From positions 1-28,478 of IMG/VR virus record IMGVR_UViG_3300030085_000218: a stretch of DNA of 28,478 nucleotides. One strand, written 5' to 3'. Both the position numbers and the translations under genes were made by a program. Shown piece after piece: positions 1-9,298 of this stretch; the stretch's first letter is position 1; each line of letters begins with the position of its first letter. The notes below the pieces were generated by a model. It was not told where the DNA came from. It searched no databases and worked only from the letters and a program-made list of their open reading frames with translations. The stretch is from a virus.

Positions 1-1
1 G

Positions 2-943
2 TTTGCCACTGCTGTTGGTGCGCAAGCCTTACAAGGGATGAACAGTAGTGGAACGGGTGTTACTGGTCTAGGTTATGGTGCATTTCAAAGCAGCACGGGC
101 TTTATTTATGGCACTGCAATTGGTTATACTGCAGGGAGTAGACAAAACGGATCATATAATACTGCAGTTGGCGCACTGGCGTTGACAGGTCAATCTACAG
201 TACAAGTTTCGGACCATACGGGTAGATATAATACAGCAGTTGGATATGAGTCTATGGAAGACCTTACTACCGGCGATCATAATACTGGTCTAGGAAATTT
301 TACGCTTCCAAATATTACATCTAGTGATGGCAATACTGCTGTGGGTAGTACGTGTTTAGTAGAGGTAACTTATAACCAATACAATACTGGTGTAGGTTAT
401 CAGGCTTTAAGAAATTGTCGGGCTGGCACCGGCAGTGAAGGAGATAATAATACTGCTTTAGGGGCTTTGGCAGGAGATGGTGTAACTACTGGTGAAAATT
501 TAACTATTATAGGTTATAATTCTGAAGCATCGTCAGCGACAGCCAGTAATGAAATTACTTTGGGTAATAGTAGTATTGCCACTCTGCGCTGTCAAGTAAC
601 AAGTATATCATCTCTATCTGACAAAAGAGATAAGAAAAACATTGAACCACTAAATGCTGGTATTGACTTTGTAAAAGGTTTGAAGCCTGTTGCATTTGAT
701 TGGAACATGCGTGATGGTGGTAAAGTTGATATTGCTGACACGGGATTTATTGCACAGGATTTGCAACAAGTTCAGCAAGATACAGGAATAACTATTCCAT
801 ATCTTGTGTCAGACAATAACCCAGACAAGTTGGAAGCGGGATATAGTAAACTACTCCCAGTTCTAGTTAAGGCTATACAGGAACAACAGCAAACCATTGA
901 GGCATTAGAGGCCCGTATTGCAGCACTAGAAGCAGGTAACTAA
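2..943 (+). CDS. Tail fibre / appendage protein, C-terminal part with S74 peptidase (intramolecular chaperone) domain; 5' end outside window
   Basis: The reading frame is open from the first bases, before the first ATG at 38, and the upstream codons already match the repeat pattern, so the gene starts outside the window. The visible part has repeats of the type NTAVG-x-x-AL spaced about 20-35 residues apart (YNTAVGALAL, YNTAVGYESM, NTGVGYQAL, NNTALGALA), as in trimeric fibre shafts. Next comes an S74 domain beginning SDKRDKKNI and containing DTGFIAQDLQ. In this family the domain trimerises, folds the fibre and then cleaves itself at a serine near the SD motif. The last 25 residues form a short coiled coil (QQQTIEALEARIAALEAG). 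Its probable role is host-receptor binding at the tail. The stop overlaps the next start as TAATG. The family call is strong; the receptor is unknown. Confidence 0.88.
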   Translation, partial: FATAVGAQALQGMNSSGTGVTGLGYGAFQSSTGFIYGTAIGYTAGSRQNGSYNTAVGALALTGQSTVQVSDHTGRYNTAVGYESMEDLTTGDHNTGLGNFTLPNITSSDGNTAVGSTCLVEVTYNQYNTGVGYQALRNCRAGTGSEGDNNTALGALAGDGVTTGENLTIIGYNSEASSATASNEITLGNSSIATLRCQVTSISSLSDKRDKKNIEPLNAGIDFVKGLKPVAFDWNMRDGGKVDIADTGFIAQDLQQVQQDTGITIPYLVSDNNPDKLEAGYSKLLPVLVKAIQEQQQTIEALEARIAALEAGN

Positions 944-1143
944 TGAAGATGTCAATGGAACCGGCACTCAAGACACAGATGGAACTAGAGGCGCATGAAA
1001 AAGAATGTGCCATCCGGTATGCTAATGTGCAGGAAAAGTTAGAGGCACTTGATAAACGCATGTGGCGATTAGAAGCAATGATTATGGGTAGCACTATTCT
1101 TGTAGTAGCAATGGTGGTATCAGTATTTATGGGATTTAGATAA
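943..1143 (+). CDS. Small coiled-coil plus C-terminal membrane-anchor protein (XhlA/holin-like candidate)
   Basis: The 66-residue protein has a charged amphipathic N-terminal half (about residues 8-44, heptad-like: NVQEKLEALDKRMWRLEA) followed by one hydrophobic helix (about 46-64, GSTILVVAMVVSVFMGF). This layout resembles the XhlA-type small phage membrane proteins encoded near lysis genes. No catalytic motif is present. It sits between the fibre gene and a large virion gene, joined to both by TAATG overlaps, so it is translated with the late operon. It could be a holin, a spanin-like helper or a virion membrane protein. The membrane topology is well supported; the lysis role is a guess from layout and timing. 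Confidence 0.6.
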   Translation: MKMSMEPALKTQMELEAHEKECAIRYANVQEKLEALDKRMWRLEAMIMGSTILVVAMVVSVFMGFR

Positions 1144-3014
1144 TGGCAATGTTCAAAGCATTTAAGCCTAGCGGCATGGAAAAGATAGCACGTGCTATGG
1201 GCTATCAGGGTAATATGCAAGGGTTTCAAGATTATCTTGCGCAAGACCCCATGCGTCAACAGCAGATGCAGACGTATCAAAATAAAGCTATGCAGATGGC
1301 GAGAGGCGGCGTGGTGAAGATGCAGGAAGGTGGGACGACACCTATCACTATTCCAGATTCCACTGTGCAGCGCATGTATGATCCGGGTATTCCACAGGGT
1401 GCCGTAACGCAAGCCGCATTTACTCCTAGTGATGCGGGTCAATATGTACCACCTAGTAGTGGCACAGTTACTGGTGCAGTAGCAGTGCCTACTGCTATGG
1501 CTGCAACGCAAGAGGCGGCAGCACCACAAGAACAGCAAGCAAATATCATGGAAGCCGCACAAGCCGCACCAGCGGTTGATGCTGCAGTTCTAGCTACCCA
1601 AGCAGCACAGGGTACTGTAGACCCTCGTGCAGAGGTCACAGCGGCCCAGCAAACGGCATCTAGTGTGGGCAATGTCACTGCCGCACAGGGTAACGCCATT
1701 CTGATTGACAATCCTGTACAACGAGATATCCAAGCTGGTGAACTTATCTCTGGTGCTGCTGATGCACAAACTGCTGCACAGTTTACTGAACAAGTACAGG
1801 CTGCAGAAGCTACCCCCTCCACACAAGCTACCGTTCAGGGTCAGCTTGCTTCTCTCACTGCAAACTTTGACGCTGCTAATCCACCTGCGTGGGCTGCTGG
1901 CGCACTTCGCAATGCAACAGCAAAGATGGCTGCACGTGGACTTGGTGCATCTAGCCTTGCTGGTCAAGCTATTGTACAGGCTACGATGGAGTCAGCTTTG
2001 CCTATTGCGCAGGCAGATGCTGCTATCATTGCACAGTTTGAACAGCAGAACTTGTCAAATCGCCAACAACGTGCTATGCTGGCTGCACAACAACGCGCTG
2101 CATTTATGGAGATGGAGTTTACTCAAGAGTTCCAAGCACGTGTACAGAATGCTGCCAAGATTAGTGATGTAGCTAACATGAACTTTACTGCAGAGCAGCA
2201 GGTGCAGCTTGAGAACAGCCGTGCTGCTAACACTATGAACTTGAACAACCTGTCTAACTCACAGGCTATGGTCATGGCAGAAGCTGCTGCACTAGCACAG
2301 ATGGATGCAGCTAATCTAAACAATCGGCAACAAGCTGCTGTAATCAATGCACAATCATTCCTGAACATGGATATGGCTAACTTGTCTAACAGACAGCAGA
2401 CTGATTTGTTTAAGGCGCAACAGCGTATTCAAAGTCTGTTTACTGACCAAGCCGCAACCAACGCTGCGCGTCAGTTCAATGCATCTAGCCAGAACCAAGT
2501 GGATCAGTTTTTCGCTAATCTGGCTACGCAAACTTCACAGTTCAACGCTACACAGTCTAACGCACAGGCACAGTTCAATGCGGGGCAGGCTAATACAGTC
2601 AACAGGTTCAATGCTGAAATCAACAATCAGCGTGACCAGTTCAACGCACAGAACCAGCTTGTGATTGCGCAGAGCAATGCTCAGTGGCGTCGTCAGATTG
2701 CTACCGCTGACACTGCCGCAGTCAACCGGGTAAATGAACTGAACGCTGCTGCAGTGCTTGACATTTCCAAGCAAGCGTACGATAATCTGTGGAACTACTA
2801 TGCTGACACAATGGAGTGGGCATGGACTTCGGCAGAGAACGACAAGGATCGTGTTGTACAGATGGCACTTGGTGAACTGTCTGCTAAGACACAATCTAAT
2901 CTGGCACAACTGAAACTGGATGCAGAAGAAAGTGGTGCTATTGGCGGTTTCTTTGCAGATGTCCTCACAAGTCAGGCTGGTAGCGTTGCAAGTAAATTGA
3001 TTTTTGGAGCATAA
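1143..3014 (+). CDS. Large Gln/Asn/Ala-rich repeat virion protein with 11-residue (hendecad) repeats
   Basis: The 623-residue protein is rich in Ala, Gln and Asn, with no enzyme motif that I recognise. The N-terminus (FKAFKPSGMEKIARAMGY) is followed by a low-complexity Ala/Gln/Thr/Pro region (about 55-230). Repeats of the form NLSNRQQ recur about every 20-35 residues through the middle. Residues 444-520 are seven back-to-back 11-residue units beginning QFNA or a close variant, which suggests a right-handed coiled coil. The C-terminus has an aromatic stretch (YDNLWNYYADTMEWAW) and a glycine-rich hydrophobic tail. I recall similar QFNA/SNAQWRR proteins in marine phages, as structural or unknown proteins. 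Its place in the late operon suggests an internal virion or tail protein. The start overlaps the preceding stop as TAATG. Confidence 0.7.
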   Translation: MAMFKAFKPSGMEKIARAMGYQGNMQGFQDYLAQDPMRQQQMQTYQNKAMQMARGGVVKMQEGGTTPITIPDSTVQRMYDPGIPQGAVTQAAFTPSDAGQYVPPSSGTVTGAVAVPTAMAATQEAAAPQEQQANIMEAAQAAPAVDAAVLATQAAQGTVDPRAEVTAAQQTASSVGNVTAAQGNAILIDNPVQRDIQAGELISGAADAQTAAQFTEQVQAAEATPSTQATVQGQLASLTANFDAANPPAWAAGALRNATAKMAARGLGASSLAGQAIVQATMESALPIAQADAAIIAQFEQQNLSNRQQRAMLAAQQRAAFMEMEFTQEFQARVQNAAKISDVANMNFTAEQQVQLENSRAANTMNLNNLSNSQAMVMAEAAALAQMDAANLNNRQQAAVINAQSFLNMDMANLSNRQQTDLFKAQQRIQSLFTDQAATNAARQFNASSQNQVDQFFANLATQTSQFNATQSNAQAQFNAGQANTVNRFNAEINNQRDQFNAQNQLVIAQSNAQWRRQIATADTAAVNRVNELNAAAVLDISKQAYDNLWNYYADTMEWAWTSAENDKDRVVQMALGELSAKTQSNLAQLKLDAEESGAIGGFFADVLTSQAGSVASKLIFGA

Positions 3015-3017
3015 AAA

Positions 3018-3251
3018 ATGAGTATAGAACGTCAACCCGGAGTATTAGCTAGTCGTAACTTACGACGTGAAGTAGGCACACTTCAAAGACAAAAGGCTAT
3101 GGCAAAGTCTCCCAAGCGCGGTGGGCTTCTTGTGTCTAATAAAATTGCGCAGTCTCGTGCAGATAGTGAAAATCAAACTAAAACACAAATTGAAGTGGTG
3201 ATGCAGGCTATGGCCGCTATTCGTGAAGGCATGTCAGGAGGTACGGTGTAA
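3018..3251 (+). CDS. Small hypothetical protein of the virion operon
   Basis: The 77-residue basic protein has no motif I recognise. The N-terminal half is Arg/Lys-rich (ASRNLRREVGTLQRQKAMAK) and the C-terminal half is predicted helical. A GGAG lies about 10 bases upstream of the ATG, only three bases after the previous stop. The stop overlaps the next start as TAATG, so translation is coupled on both sides. Composition and codon use look like the neighbours. A minor virion or assembly protein is plausible from position only. Confidence 0.62.
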   Translation: MSIERQPGVLASRNLRREVGTLQRQKAMAKSPKRGGLLVSNKIAQSRADSENQTKTQIEVVMQAMAAIREGMSGGTV

Positions 3252-3742
3252 TGGCATTTAGAGAAACATCAGATTTTGATATGCCTATTCCGGGCATGGC
3301 TATGACCCATGAACTTGGCGCTAGGCCGTGGCAATCTCCTCCGCAGATGAACACTGTGGAAGAGGGTATTGATTTTTACATTTCACGTCTGGTAGATAAC
3401 AAAATGGCAGGTCGTCTACTTGACATCATTGAGACAGGTGTGCCACTTACTGCTATTGCGGAAACACTTACACTTGGTGGTGTTATGCAGGGTCTACACA
3501 CAATCGACGTGGCTGTGCTGGTAAATCCTGTTCTCGTAGAACTGATGGAAGGACTTGCCAAAAACGCAGATGTGCCGTATACTGTAGGAGATGAAGATGA
3601 AACTACAGAGCCTGATCCTGTGCTACTAAAAAAAGCAATGACTATGATGAGTGAAGCCGAAGCAGCATCTGAACCTGAAGAAAAAGATGAAACGCCTGAA
3701 GAGGAACCCAAAGGGTTGATGGCACGTAGAGGAGCAATGTAA
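3251..3742 (+). CDS. Conserved-looking virion-operon protein with acidic C-terminus, function unknown
   Basis: The 163-residue protein starts with a loop-like segment (MPIPGMAMTHELGARPW). A helical region (about 36-110) follows, containing several hydrophobic segments too polar to be membrane helices. The tail is very acidic (EPEEKDETPEEEPKG). I recall marine phage proteins with the same IPGMxxTHExGARPW opening, but no function for them. The Shine-Dalgarno AGGAGG upstream is strong. Start and stop both form TAATG overlaps with neighbours. An acidic-tailed scaffold, chaperone or tail-assembly role would fit the position but is not shown by the sequence. Confidence 0.66.
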   Translation: MAFRETSDFDMPIPGMAMTHELGARPWQSPPQMNTVEEGIDFYISRLVDNKMAGRLLDIIETGVPLTAIAETLTLGGVMQGLHTIDVAVLVNPVLVELMEGLAKNADVPYTVGDEDETTEPDPVLLKKAMTMMSEAEAASEPEEKDETPEEEPKGLMARRGAM

Positions 3743-5466
3743 TGGCATTTAGATTACAATCTGCAATTGCGGGTGCAGGTAAGAAGTTGTCTGAAAAGAT
3801 GACAGCTTTCGATGAGAACTATGCTGAGACCCTGAAAAACACAGCATCCAATCTTGCCCAAGAAGCTGCTGACATCCGTAAAGAGCGGATGATTGCTGTA
3901 CGTGACTACAAGTCTAAGGGTCAAATCCTTATGGATGATTATGGTCTTAGCGAAGCACAGGTTGCTTCTCTCTTGCAGGGTGGTACAGACAGGTATGACA
4001 AGTTTCTTGCAGATGTAGAGTCTGGTGCGATGCAACATATTCGTGCTGGCAATAAGATTAAAGATTTTGATAAAAACAATTATATTCAAAATACACTGTT
4101 TTCCTCACAACCAACCGCTGAAGGCGGCACTCAACCTACTTACATGTCTCTGGATGAACAGGCTGCTCTGTATGGTAAACTTACTGTGCCTAGCACGATT
4201 GACATGGGTGAGCAAGTTGCTTCTGTTGTAGCGGGTACGCAACGTGGCATATTTAAGATGGACCCTGAAACTGTGCGGTCTGCCCTTGGTGATGTTGGAA
4301 CTGGGGCTGAACAATATGAAGGACCGGGCTTCACACCGACAGGTATTTCGTATACTTCACCAGCACTTTCTGCAGCACAGCAGCTTGCATTTGAGACTGC
4401 AGAGGCGCAGAAAAAGAAAATTGAAACGGAAACCGCTGCTACTGAAACTAACATGGCTGTTGCAATTCAAAGAATGGGTCTTGATACTGAAGCTGGTAGA
4501 CGTGCAGAGCGTCAGCTTGTAATTGCAGAGAATGCAGAGAAACGCGCCGCTGCCCTTGCACCTCTTGAACTAGAAAAGTTACAAACACAAATTGATGGTT
4601 TGTATCAGGGTATTCAAAATGATGTATTAACAGGCGCAAGATTGGCACAACAAATTGAAGTAGCCGCCCAAACGGGATTGGATAATGCACTACTTAATAA
4701 TCAACTGCTTCAGGCAAAAATTATTTCAGAGGGAACAGTTGCAGATGCAGAAGCACTATGGGCAACAAGTGTTGCTGCTCTTGATGTGCAAAAACTTGAA
4801 CTTGAAAGACTACAAGCAGCAGGTGCTGATGCTGAAACAATAGAAGCACAGCAAACAGTAGTTGATGCTGCAGCAACAATTGCAGATGAAAACTGGAATC
4901 TTGTTGTTAGTGACAACAAATCAGAACTGTTTAGTAAGGTTAATCTGGACACATCCTTGAACCGGCGTATTAAGCAAGCTGCCCTTGGGTTTAATGTAGA
5001 ATTGAAATTTAGCAGCTTCAATGAGGCTATTGAAAAGTTTGGTGAGAACCAGCTTCCTGCTTTCTTAACAGCCACAGATGCTGCAATTGCACAAATAAAT
5101 GAGGAGTATGGAGATCAATCAAGGGCGAAAAAGTTTGTGCGTACCCAAACAAACACACTAAGTCAACAGATAATAGCCTACGCCGCACAGAAGAAGGGTG
5201 ATTTCATTACGGAGAAAACGAAAAATTTCGTACAAGCTGTTAGAAATAAAGAACGGGATGTGGCCGTTGACTTTGGTGTGTTGGAGGTGACGTATCCAGT
5301 GAATGAAGGGGATATACCTGCATTTGAAAACGCCCTAAAAGCAAAAGCGCGAGATGAAAATAATAATGTTATCGCAAAACCCGGCGATATTATTCGTGTG
5401 AAAACTCAAAACGGCGGTGAAAAAATGTATATGTGGGGTGTAGCTAACGACTGGATAGGATATTAA
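3742..5466 (+). CDS. Large helical/coiled-coil internal virion protein candidate
   Basis: The 574-residue, mostly helical protein has long charged Ala/Glu/Gln-rich stretches (about 210-400, for example AQKKKIETETAATETN) typical of extended coiled coils. There is no signal peptide or catalytic motif. The last 90 residues look globular and include a beta-rich segment (KPGDIIRVKTQNGGEKMYMW). GAGGAG lies upstream of the ATG, which overlaps the previous stop. The bases TGTAATGGCATTTAGA around its start also occur at the start of the preceding gene. It sits between a repeat-rich virion protein and a 1263-residue protein. In podoviruses this place is usually taken by internal core/ejection proteins, which is my inference. 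Confidence 0.66.
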   Translation: MAFRLQSAIAGAGKKLSEKMTAFDENYAETLKNTASNLAQEAADIRKERMIAVRDYKSKGQILMDDYGLSEAQVASLLQGGTDRYDKFLADVESGAMQHIRAGNKIKDFDKNNYIQNTLFSSQPTAEGGTQPTYMSLDEQAALYGKLTVPSTIDMGEQVASVVAGTQRGIFKMDPETVRSALGDVGTGAEQYEGPGFTPTGISYTSPALSAAQQLAFETAEAQKKKIETETAATETNMAVAIQRMGLDTEAGRRAERQLVIAENAEKRAAALAPLELEKLQTQIDGLYQGIQNDVLTGARLAQQIEVAAQTGLDNALLNNQLLQAKIISEGTVADAEALWATSVAALDVQKLELERLQAAGADAETIEAQQTVVDAAATIADENWNLVVSDNKSELFSKVNLDTSLNRRIKQAALGFNVELKFSSFNEAIEKFGENQLPAFLTATDAAIAQINEEYGDQSRAKKFVRTQTNTLSQQIIAYAAQKKGDFITEKTKNFVQAVRNKERDVAVDFGVLEVTYPVNEGDIPAFENALKAKARDENNNVIAKPGDIIRVKTQNGGEKMYMWGVANDWIGY

Positions 5467-5469
5467 ATT

Positions 5470-8400
5470 GTGGCAAACAGACTTTATCTTGATCTTGAAG
5501 AAGACAATGAAGATGTACGGGAGGAAACCCCTGCTTCTACTCGTTTATATTTTCTAGACGAAAAAGATGATACGCCTTCTGAATTATCGACTCCATCTAC
5601 TCGTCTTTACTTAGACCTTGAAGACGACGAAGATGTGCCGCCCGACACTACAGTTGCGGCACCTGCTGCTACACCTAGTGTGCAGCCAGTAATACAAGCA
5701 CCTCAAGGCTACGAGTACAAAGATGTACCGGGCTTTGATGATGAGGGCAATCCCATTGTCCAAAGAGAACTTGTAGAAATAGACGCAGAACCTGCGCCAA
5801 AACCCCCTGAATCTGATTTTACATATGAACAGACTGCTGCTGCGTTTGGCCAAGCTGGACGTGATTTGCTTGACACGCTCACATTATATGATAATGACCT
5901 GCACAATGTATTTGGTAAAGAGTTTACTGTGACTCACGTGCCTGAGTACCTGCGTCCCTTTGTACGAGTAACAGGTAAAACAATTGACGGTCTACTTGTA
6001 AAACCTTTCACAGAAGTTATTCCCGGTACTGCCGAAGATTTAACTCGCACCGCTGTAAGTGGCGGCACAGCAGGATTAATGTTCCTAAAAGAAACTGCTG
6101 AAGGTATTGGTGCCGCCCTTACTCGTGCTGTTCGAGACAACATTACTAGTGAGTCCGACGCAATTGAAACTATAAAATCCATGCCCGGTTTGAGTGGTCA
6201 GATGTTAGGTCTTGTTCAAGAGGCAGCAAAAGCAGCAGACATTGAGGGTAAAGATATTTTGCCATTTGAACCTGAGACGGCGGGTCAAAAGTTTACCAAA
6301 GACTTAACAATGATGGCAGAAACAGAAGTGGGTCTTCCTATCACCCGTGCGGTGGTTACTGCTAAAGCACTCAATGCACCACTAGATGAGACAGTGGGGG
6401 CTGCAAATAGACATCGGCTGCAAAGAGAAAAACTGGCCAGTCGTCGTATCCGTGTAGATGAAGCAAAAGAAAATGCAGCGCGTATCAAGGCAGAGCGTCG
6501 TGCTGAAGCATCTAAGCTGGCCCGTGAACGTGCAGCAGAGGCAGATGAGGTGGCACGTGAAGCGATTGACGAGGTAGAACAAAACCTGCTAGATGGGGCA
6601 AGCATCTCCCGTGAGACTGCAAGTGGTCGCATTGCTCTAGACTTTGAGAAGAGTGCAGAGTTAGGCCGCAATAAAGTTGATGATCTGTTGGATGAAGCAG
6701 CCGAAGAAGGTCTGGATGCTACGCAGGAAATTGTAGGCACCCAAAGCAAAATCCTACACCCTATCCTTGATCCTGATAAGTTTGAGCCTGTAGTCGCTGT
6801 ATTGATTAACCTCAAAGATAAGTTTCCCACGCACTTCAAAAAAGAAAAGCACTTGTCTGGGCCGTTTAAAGGACAGAAAGTGACGTTTGGACAACAGTTG
6901 CTGAAGCTGGTTGCTACTGGTGATGAGCAAGTTATCCGTGAACTTGGTGAAATCTATGCAAGATATGGCTTGAATGCTGCTGACTTAGCCAACATGACTA
7001 TCGCAGGTGACAGACGCGCTGCACAAATTCTACGGTCAAAGCGTACTATACTAGAAAAGCTGCGTGGCAAAGACGGACAACCCACTGCTGCCAGTAAACT
7101 GGACGATCTACAGAAAAAAGAACAAAAAGATTTTGATGAAGCTGTAGAATCAATGTCTACTACAGTTAAGAATATCAAGCGCGTAGAAAATATTGCTCTT
7201 GGTGCATTGACGGGTACATTAGCTACAGCAATGCGTAACCTTGAGTCATACATTATCCGTTCACCTCAAGAGGGACTTATTACTGCTATGGAAACTGCAG
7301 TTATCCAAGCAGCTAAAAGACGTGAAGCACGTATGGACGCCAGAAAAATTGGGCCACCTGAACCTCCTGTCACAATGACAGATGAGCAAAGGGCTGTTGC
7401 CGCTACACGCAATCCTTTTGCTACCGATCTTGAAGCAGTGTCAAATGTATTTAATATTACAAATGGCAATCCCAAGCAAATGCAGGAACTCATTGACTAT
7501 CTTTTTGAAGATGATAGCCTTACAAAATTCTACCAAAAATTATATGGCAACTTAGATGAACTAGGGGTTGCTATGGGCAGAGGAGAAGGTAAGTTTCTTG
7601 ACGCGCCATTGTCTGCCTTAGAAGATTTGGTTCAAGTTCTTAACGCACCAAACAGATGGCAAGAATTTCACATTAGAAATGGAACATTTTTAGGTAAGAT
7701 ACAAGCTGATATACAACGGGAATGGGGCATTGATTTTGTTGAAGCTGTAAACAAGGGCATGATAAAAGACATTATCAATGATTCCCCTCGTCTTAAACCT
7801 AAAGGTGGCAAAGCATTTGTTGACATAATGACGGACGCTACAGAGGCAGCACTAGAAGCTACGTATGCCTCTCAACCTAAAATTGGTTTGTTCAAAGATA
7901 TCACAAAGATGATTAGAACAAAACCCGGTGGATCATTACTCATTGCATTCCCTCGTTTTATGTTCAAGGCGATGGAGTATCTGGGGCAGAGTGCTGTAGG
8001 TATACCCTTTGTATATGGTAGAAGAGCCTTATCAGGTGGTAAAAAACGTCCGACAGATAGGGCGATTATACAAAGAAATATTGCTGGTCTTGCGGGTATT
8101 GGTGCTGCCACTGCATATCGTATGTCAGAGGATGCACCTGCCGACTACACAAAAGTATACTCTCCAAGTGGAGACGAGATTGACACCAAGCCTCTCATTC
8201 CACTGCCTCAAGCATTGTGGGTAGGAGAAGCAATAGCACAGGTAATAAAGCCAGATGGAGATTTTTCTGATTTCTGGAGTGGTGGCGGCGGTAGACAATT
8301 TGGAGAGTTGTTTACTGGAACTAACTTTAAAGCCGGTCAAACACTTGGCCCTGTTGCAAACGGTTTGGTCGATGCTTTTGGTGGTGGAAGAAGTGAACTG

Positions 8401-9261
8401 TCTAGAAAACGTATAGAAACTTATCTAGGTGAGTTCGTTGGCAGCGCAGGTTTTAGACCATTCCGTCCTCTCGTACAGGCTGTTGATCTTGAGCGGGGTC
8501 TTGGTGGTCGCCCTCTTGAGTATCGCTCATTTTCTTCTGATCCCGTGCTTGATTTTGCAAGTGGCTTTAAGAAAGCAGCGGGAAAACAATTCCGTGCGCA
8601 GGGCTTGACTACAAGCGCAGCAGAGGAAGCGGCACTTCCACCAAGGGTGACTCCATTCAGGACAGAGCCTATGGCTAGAGTACAGCCGCTATTTAAGTTA
8701 CTTGGTGGTATCACTATAACAACACCTCACAACGATGTTCAAGATTGGTTGCTTCGTCACAACTTTAGGCAGCAGTATTTGTTTGAAGGACGCACAGGTA
8801 TTGACACTGTAGATGATGCAATTACAGAGACATTCAACGCAATGGCTATTCCTGTGGTCGAGGCTGTGATGGAAGCTGAAGCGGCTGCTATGGCTGAAGC
8901 CACAACACGCGCCGAAGAAAGAGAAGCGTACAAAGATGCCAGAGACAAGGTAGAAGTGTTTCTAGAGGAAGTAAAAAGTAATATTGGTGACATTAGATAT
9001 CGTGAAGCAGAAGTAGGTGAAGATGGAATTAGAAGTGTAGGGACGTTTGATCCTGCATTTGTTCGTGCGCTTACTCGTGCAAGGCGTCTATCCAAAGCAG
9101 GATTTAATCAAGGCGTTAAAGCCTACAGAATTGCAATGGACATGGAACCCGGAGAACAACTTGATTTCAGTAAAACAGAAGTCTTAAATGGTATTGCTAC
9201 GGCGGGTGAACTCTGGATAAATACTAATAGAGACGCTTTAAGGAAAGCGTTGGGAAACTAA
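5470..9261 (+). CDS. Giant virion protein (1263 aa), probable internal/ejection protein, with N-terminal RLYLDLE repeats
   Basis: This is the longest gene of the window and the last of the late operon, just before the terminator. It begins with GTG, preceded by AGGAT, three bases after the previous stop. Three acidic repeats open the protein (RLYLDLEEDNEDV at residue 4, TRLYFLDEKDD at 24, TRLYLDLEDDEDV at 44). A Pro/Glu linker follows, then a helical Arg/Glu/Ala-rich coiled coil (about 310-385). A later part has hydrophobic or glycine-rich segments (about 860-885, IAGLAGIGAATAYRM; FWSGGGGRQFGELF). I see no lysozyme or protease motif. Size, helical content and place agree with podovirus ejection proteins such as T7 gp15/gp16. 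Homology to those is not visible by eye. Confidence 0.7.
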   Translation: MANRLYLDLEEDNEDVREETPASTRLYFLDEKDDTPSELSTPSTRLYLDLEDDEDVPPDTTVAAPAATPSVQPVIQAPQGYEYKDVPGFDDEGNPIVQRELVEIDAEPAPKPPESDFTYEQTAAAFGQAGRDLLDTLTLYDNDLHNVFGKEFTVTHVPEYLRPFVRVTGKTIDGLLVKPFTEVIPGTAEDLTRTAVSGGTAGLMFLKETAEGIGAALTRAVRDNITSESDAIETIKSMPGLSGQMLGLVQEAAKAADIEGKDILPFEPETAGQKFTKDLTMMAETEVGLPITRAVVTAKALNAPLDETVGAANRHRLQREKLASRRIRVDEAKENAARIKAERRAEASKLARERAAEADEVAREAIDEVEQNLLDGASISRETASGRIALDFEKSAELGRNKVDDLLDEAAEEGLDATQEIVGTQSKILHPILDPDKFEPVVAVLINLKDKFPTHFKKEKHLSGPFKGQKVTFGQQLLKLVATGDEQVIRELGEIYARYGLNAADLANMTIAGDRRAAQILRSKRTILEKLRGKDGQPTAASKLDDLQKKEQKDFDEAVESMSTTVKNIKRVENIALGALTGTLATAMRNLESYIIRSPQEGLITAMETAVIQAAKRREARMDARKIGPPEPPVTMTDEQRAVAATRNPFATDLEAVSNVFNITNGNPKQMQELIDYLFEDDSLTKFYQKLYGNLDELGVAMGRGEGKFLDAPLSALEDLVQVLNAPNRWQEFHIRNGTFLGKIQADIQREWGIDFVEAVNKGMIKDIINDSPRLKPKGGKAFVDIMTDATEAALEATYASQPKIGLFKDITKMIRTKPGGSLLIAFPRFMFKAMEYLGQSAVGIPFVYGRRALSGGKKRPTDRAIIQRNIAGLAGIGAATAYRMSEDAPADYTKVYSPSGDEIDTKPLIPLPQALWVGEAIAQVIKPDGDFSDFWSGGGGRQFGELFTGTNFKAGQTLGPVANGLVDAFGGGRSELSRKRIETYLGEFVGSAGFRPFRPLVQAVDLERGLGGRPLEYRSFSSDPVLDFASGFKKAAGKQFRAQGLTTSAAEEAALPPRVTPFRTEPMARVQPLFKLLGGITITTPHNDVQDWLLRHNFRQQYLFEGRTGIDTVDDAITETFNAMAIPVVEAVMEAEAAAMAEATTRAEEREAYKDARDKVEVFLEEVKSNIGDIRYREAEVGEDGIRSVGTFDPAFVRALTRARRLSKAGFNQGVKAYRIAMDMEPGEQLDFSKTEVLNGIATAGELWINTNRDALRKALGN

Positions 9262-9270
9262 AATAAAAAA

Positions 9271-9290
9271 AGGGGGCCGCGAAGCCCCCT
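9271..9290. terminator. Bidirectional rho-independent terminator between convergent operons
   Basis: A perfect 7-bp GC-rich stem (AGGGGGC at 9271-9277, GCCCCCT at 9284-9290) has a 6-base loop. The left flank (9261-9270) is nearly all A, giving a near-perfect U-tract for minus-strand transcripts. The right flank (CTCTCATTTT) gives a weaker T-rich tail for plus-strand transcripts. It lies 10 bases after the late-operon stop and 9 bases beyond the end of the minus-strand transporter gene, so it serves both convergent transcripts. Confidence 0.88.
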
Positions 9291-9298
9291 CTCTCATT

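Noticed and set aside
873-1562. 229-codon minus-strand frame
   Set aside because: Cys/His/Arg-rich translation antisense to the virion operon; shadow of well-packed plus-strand genes.
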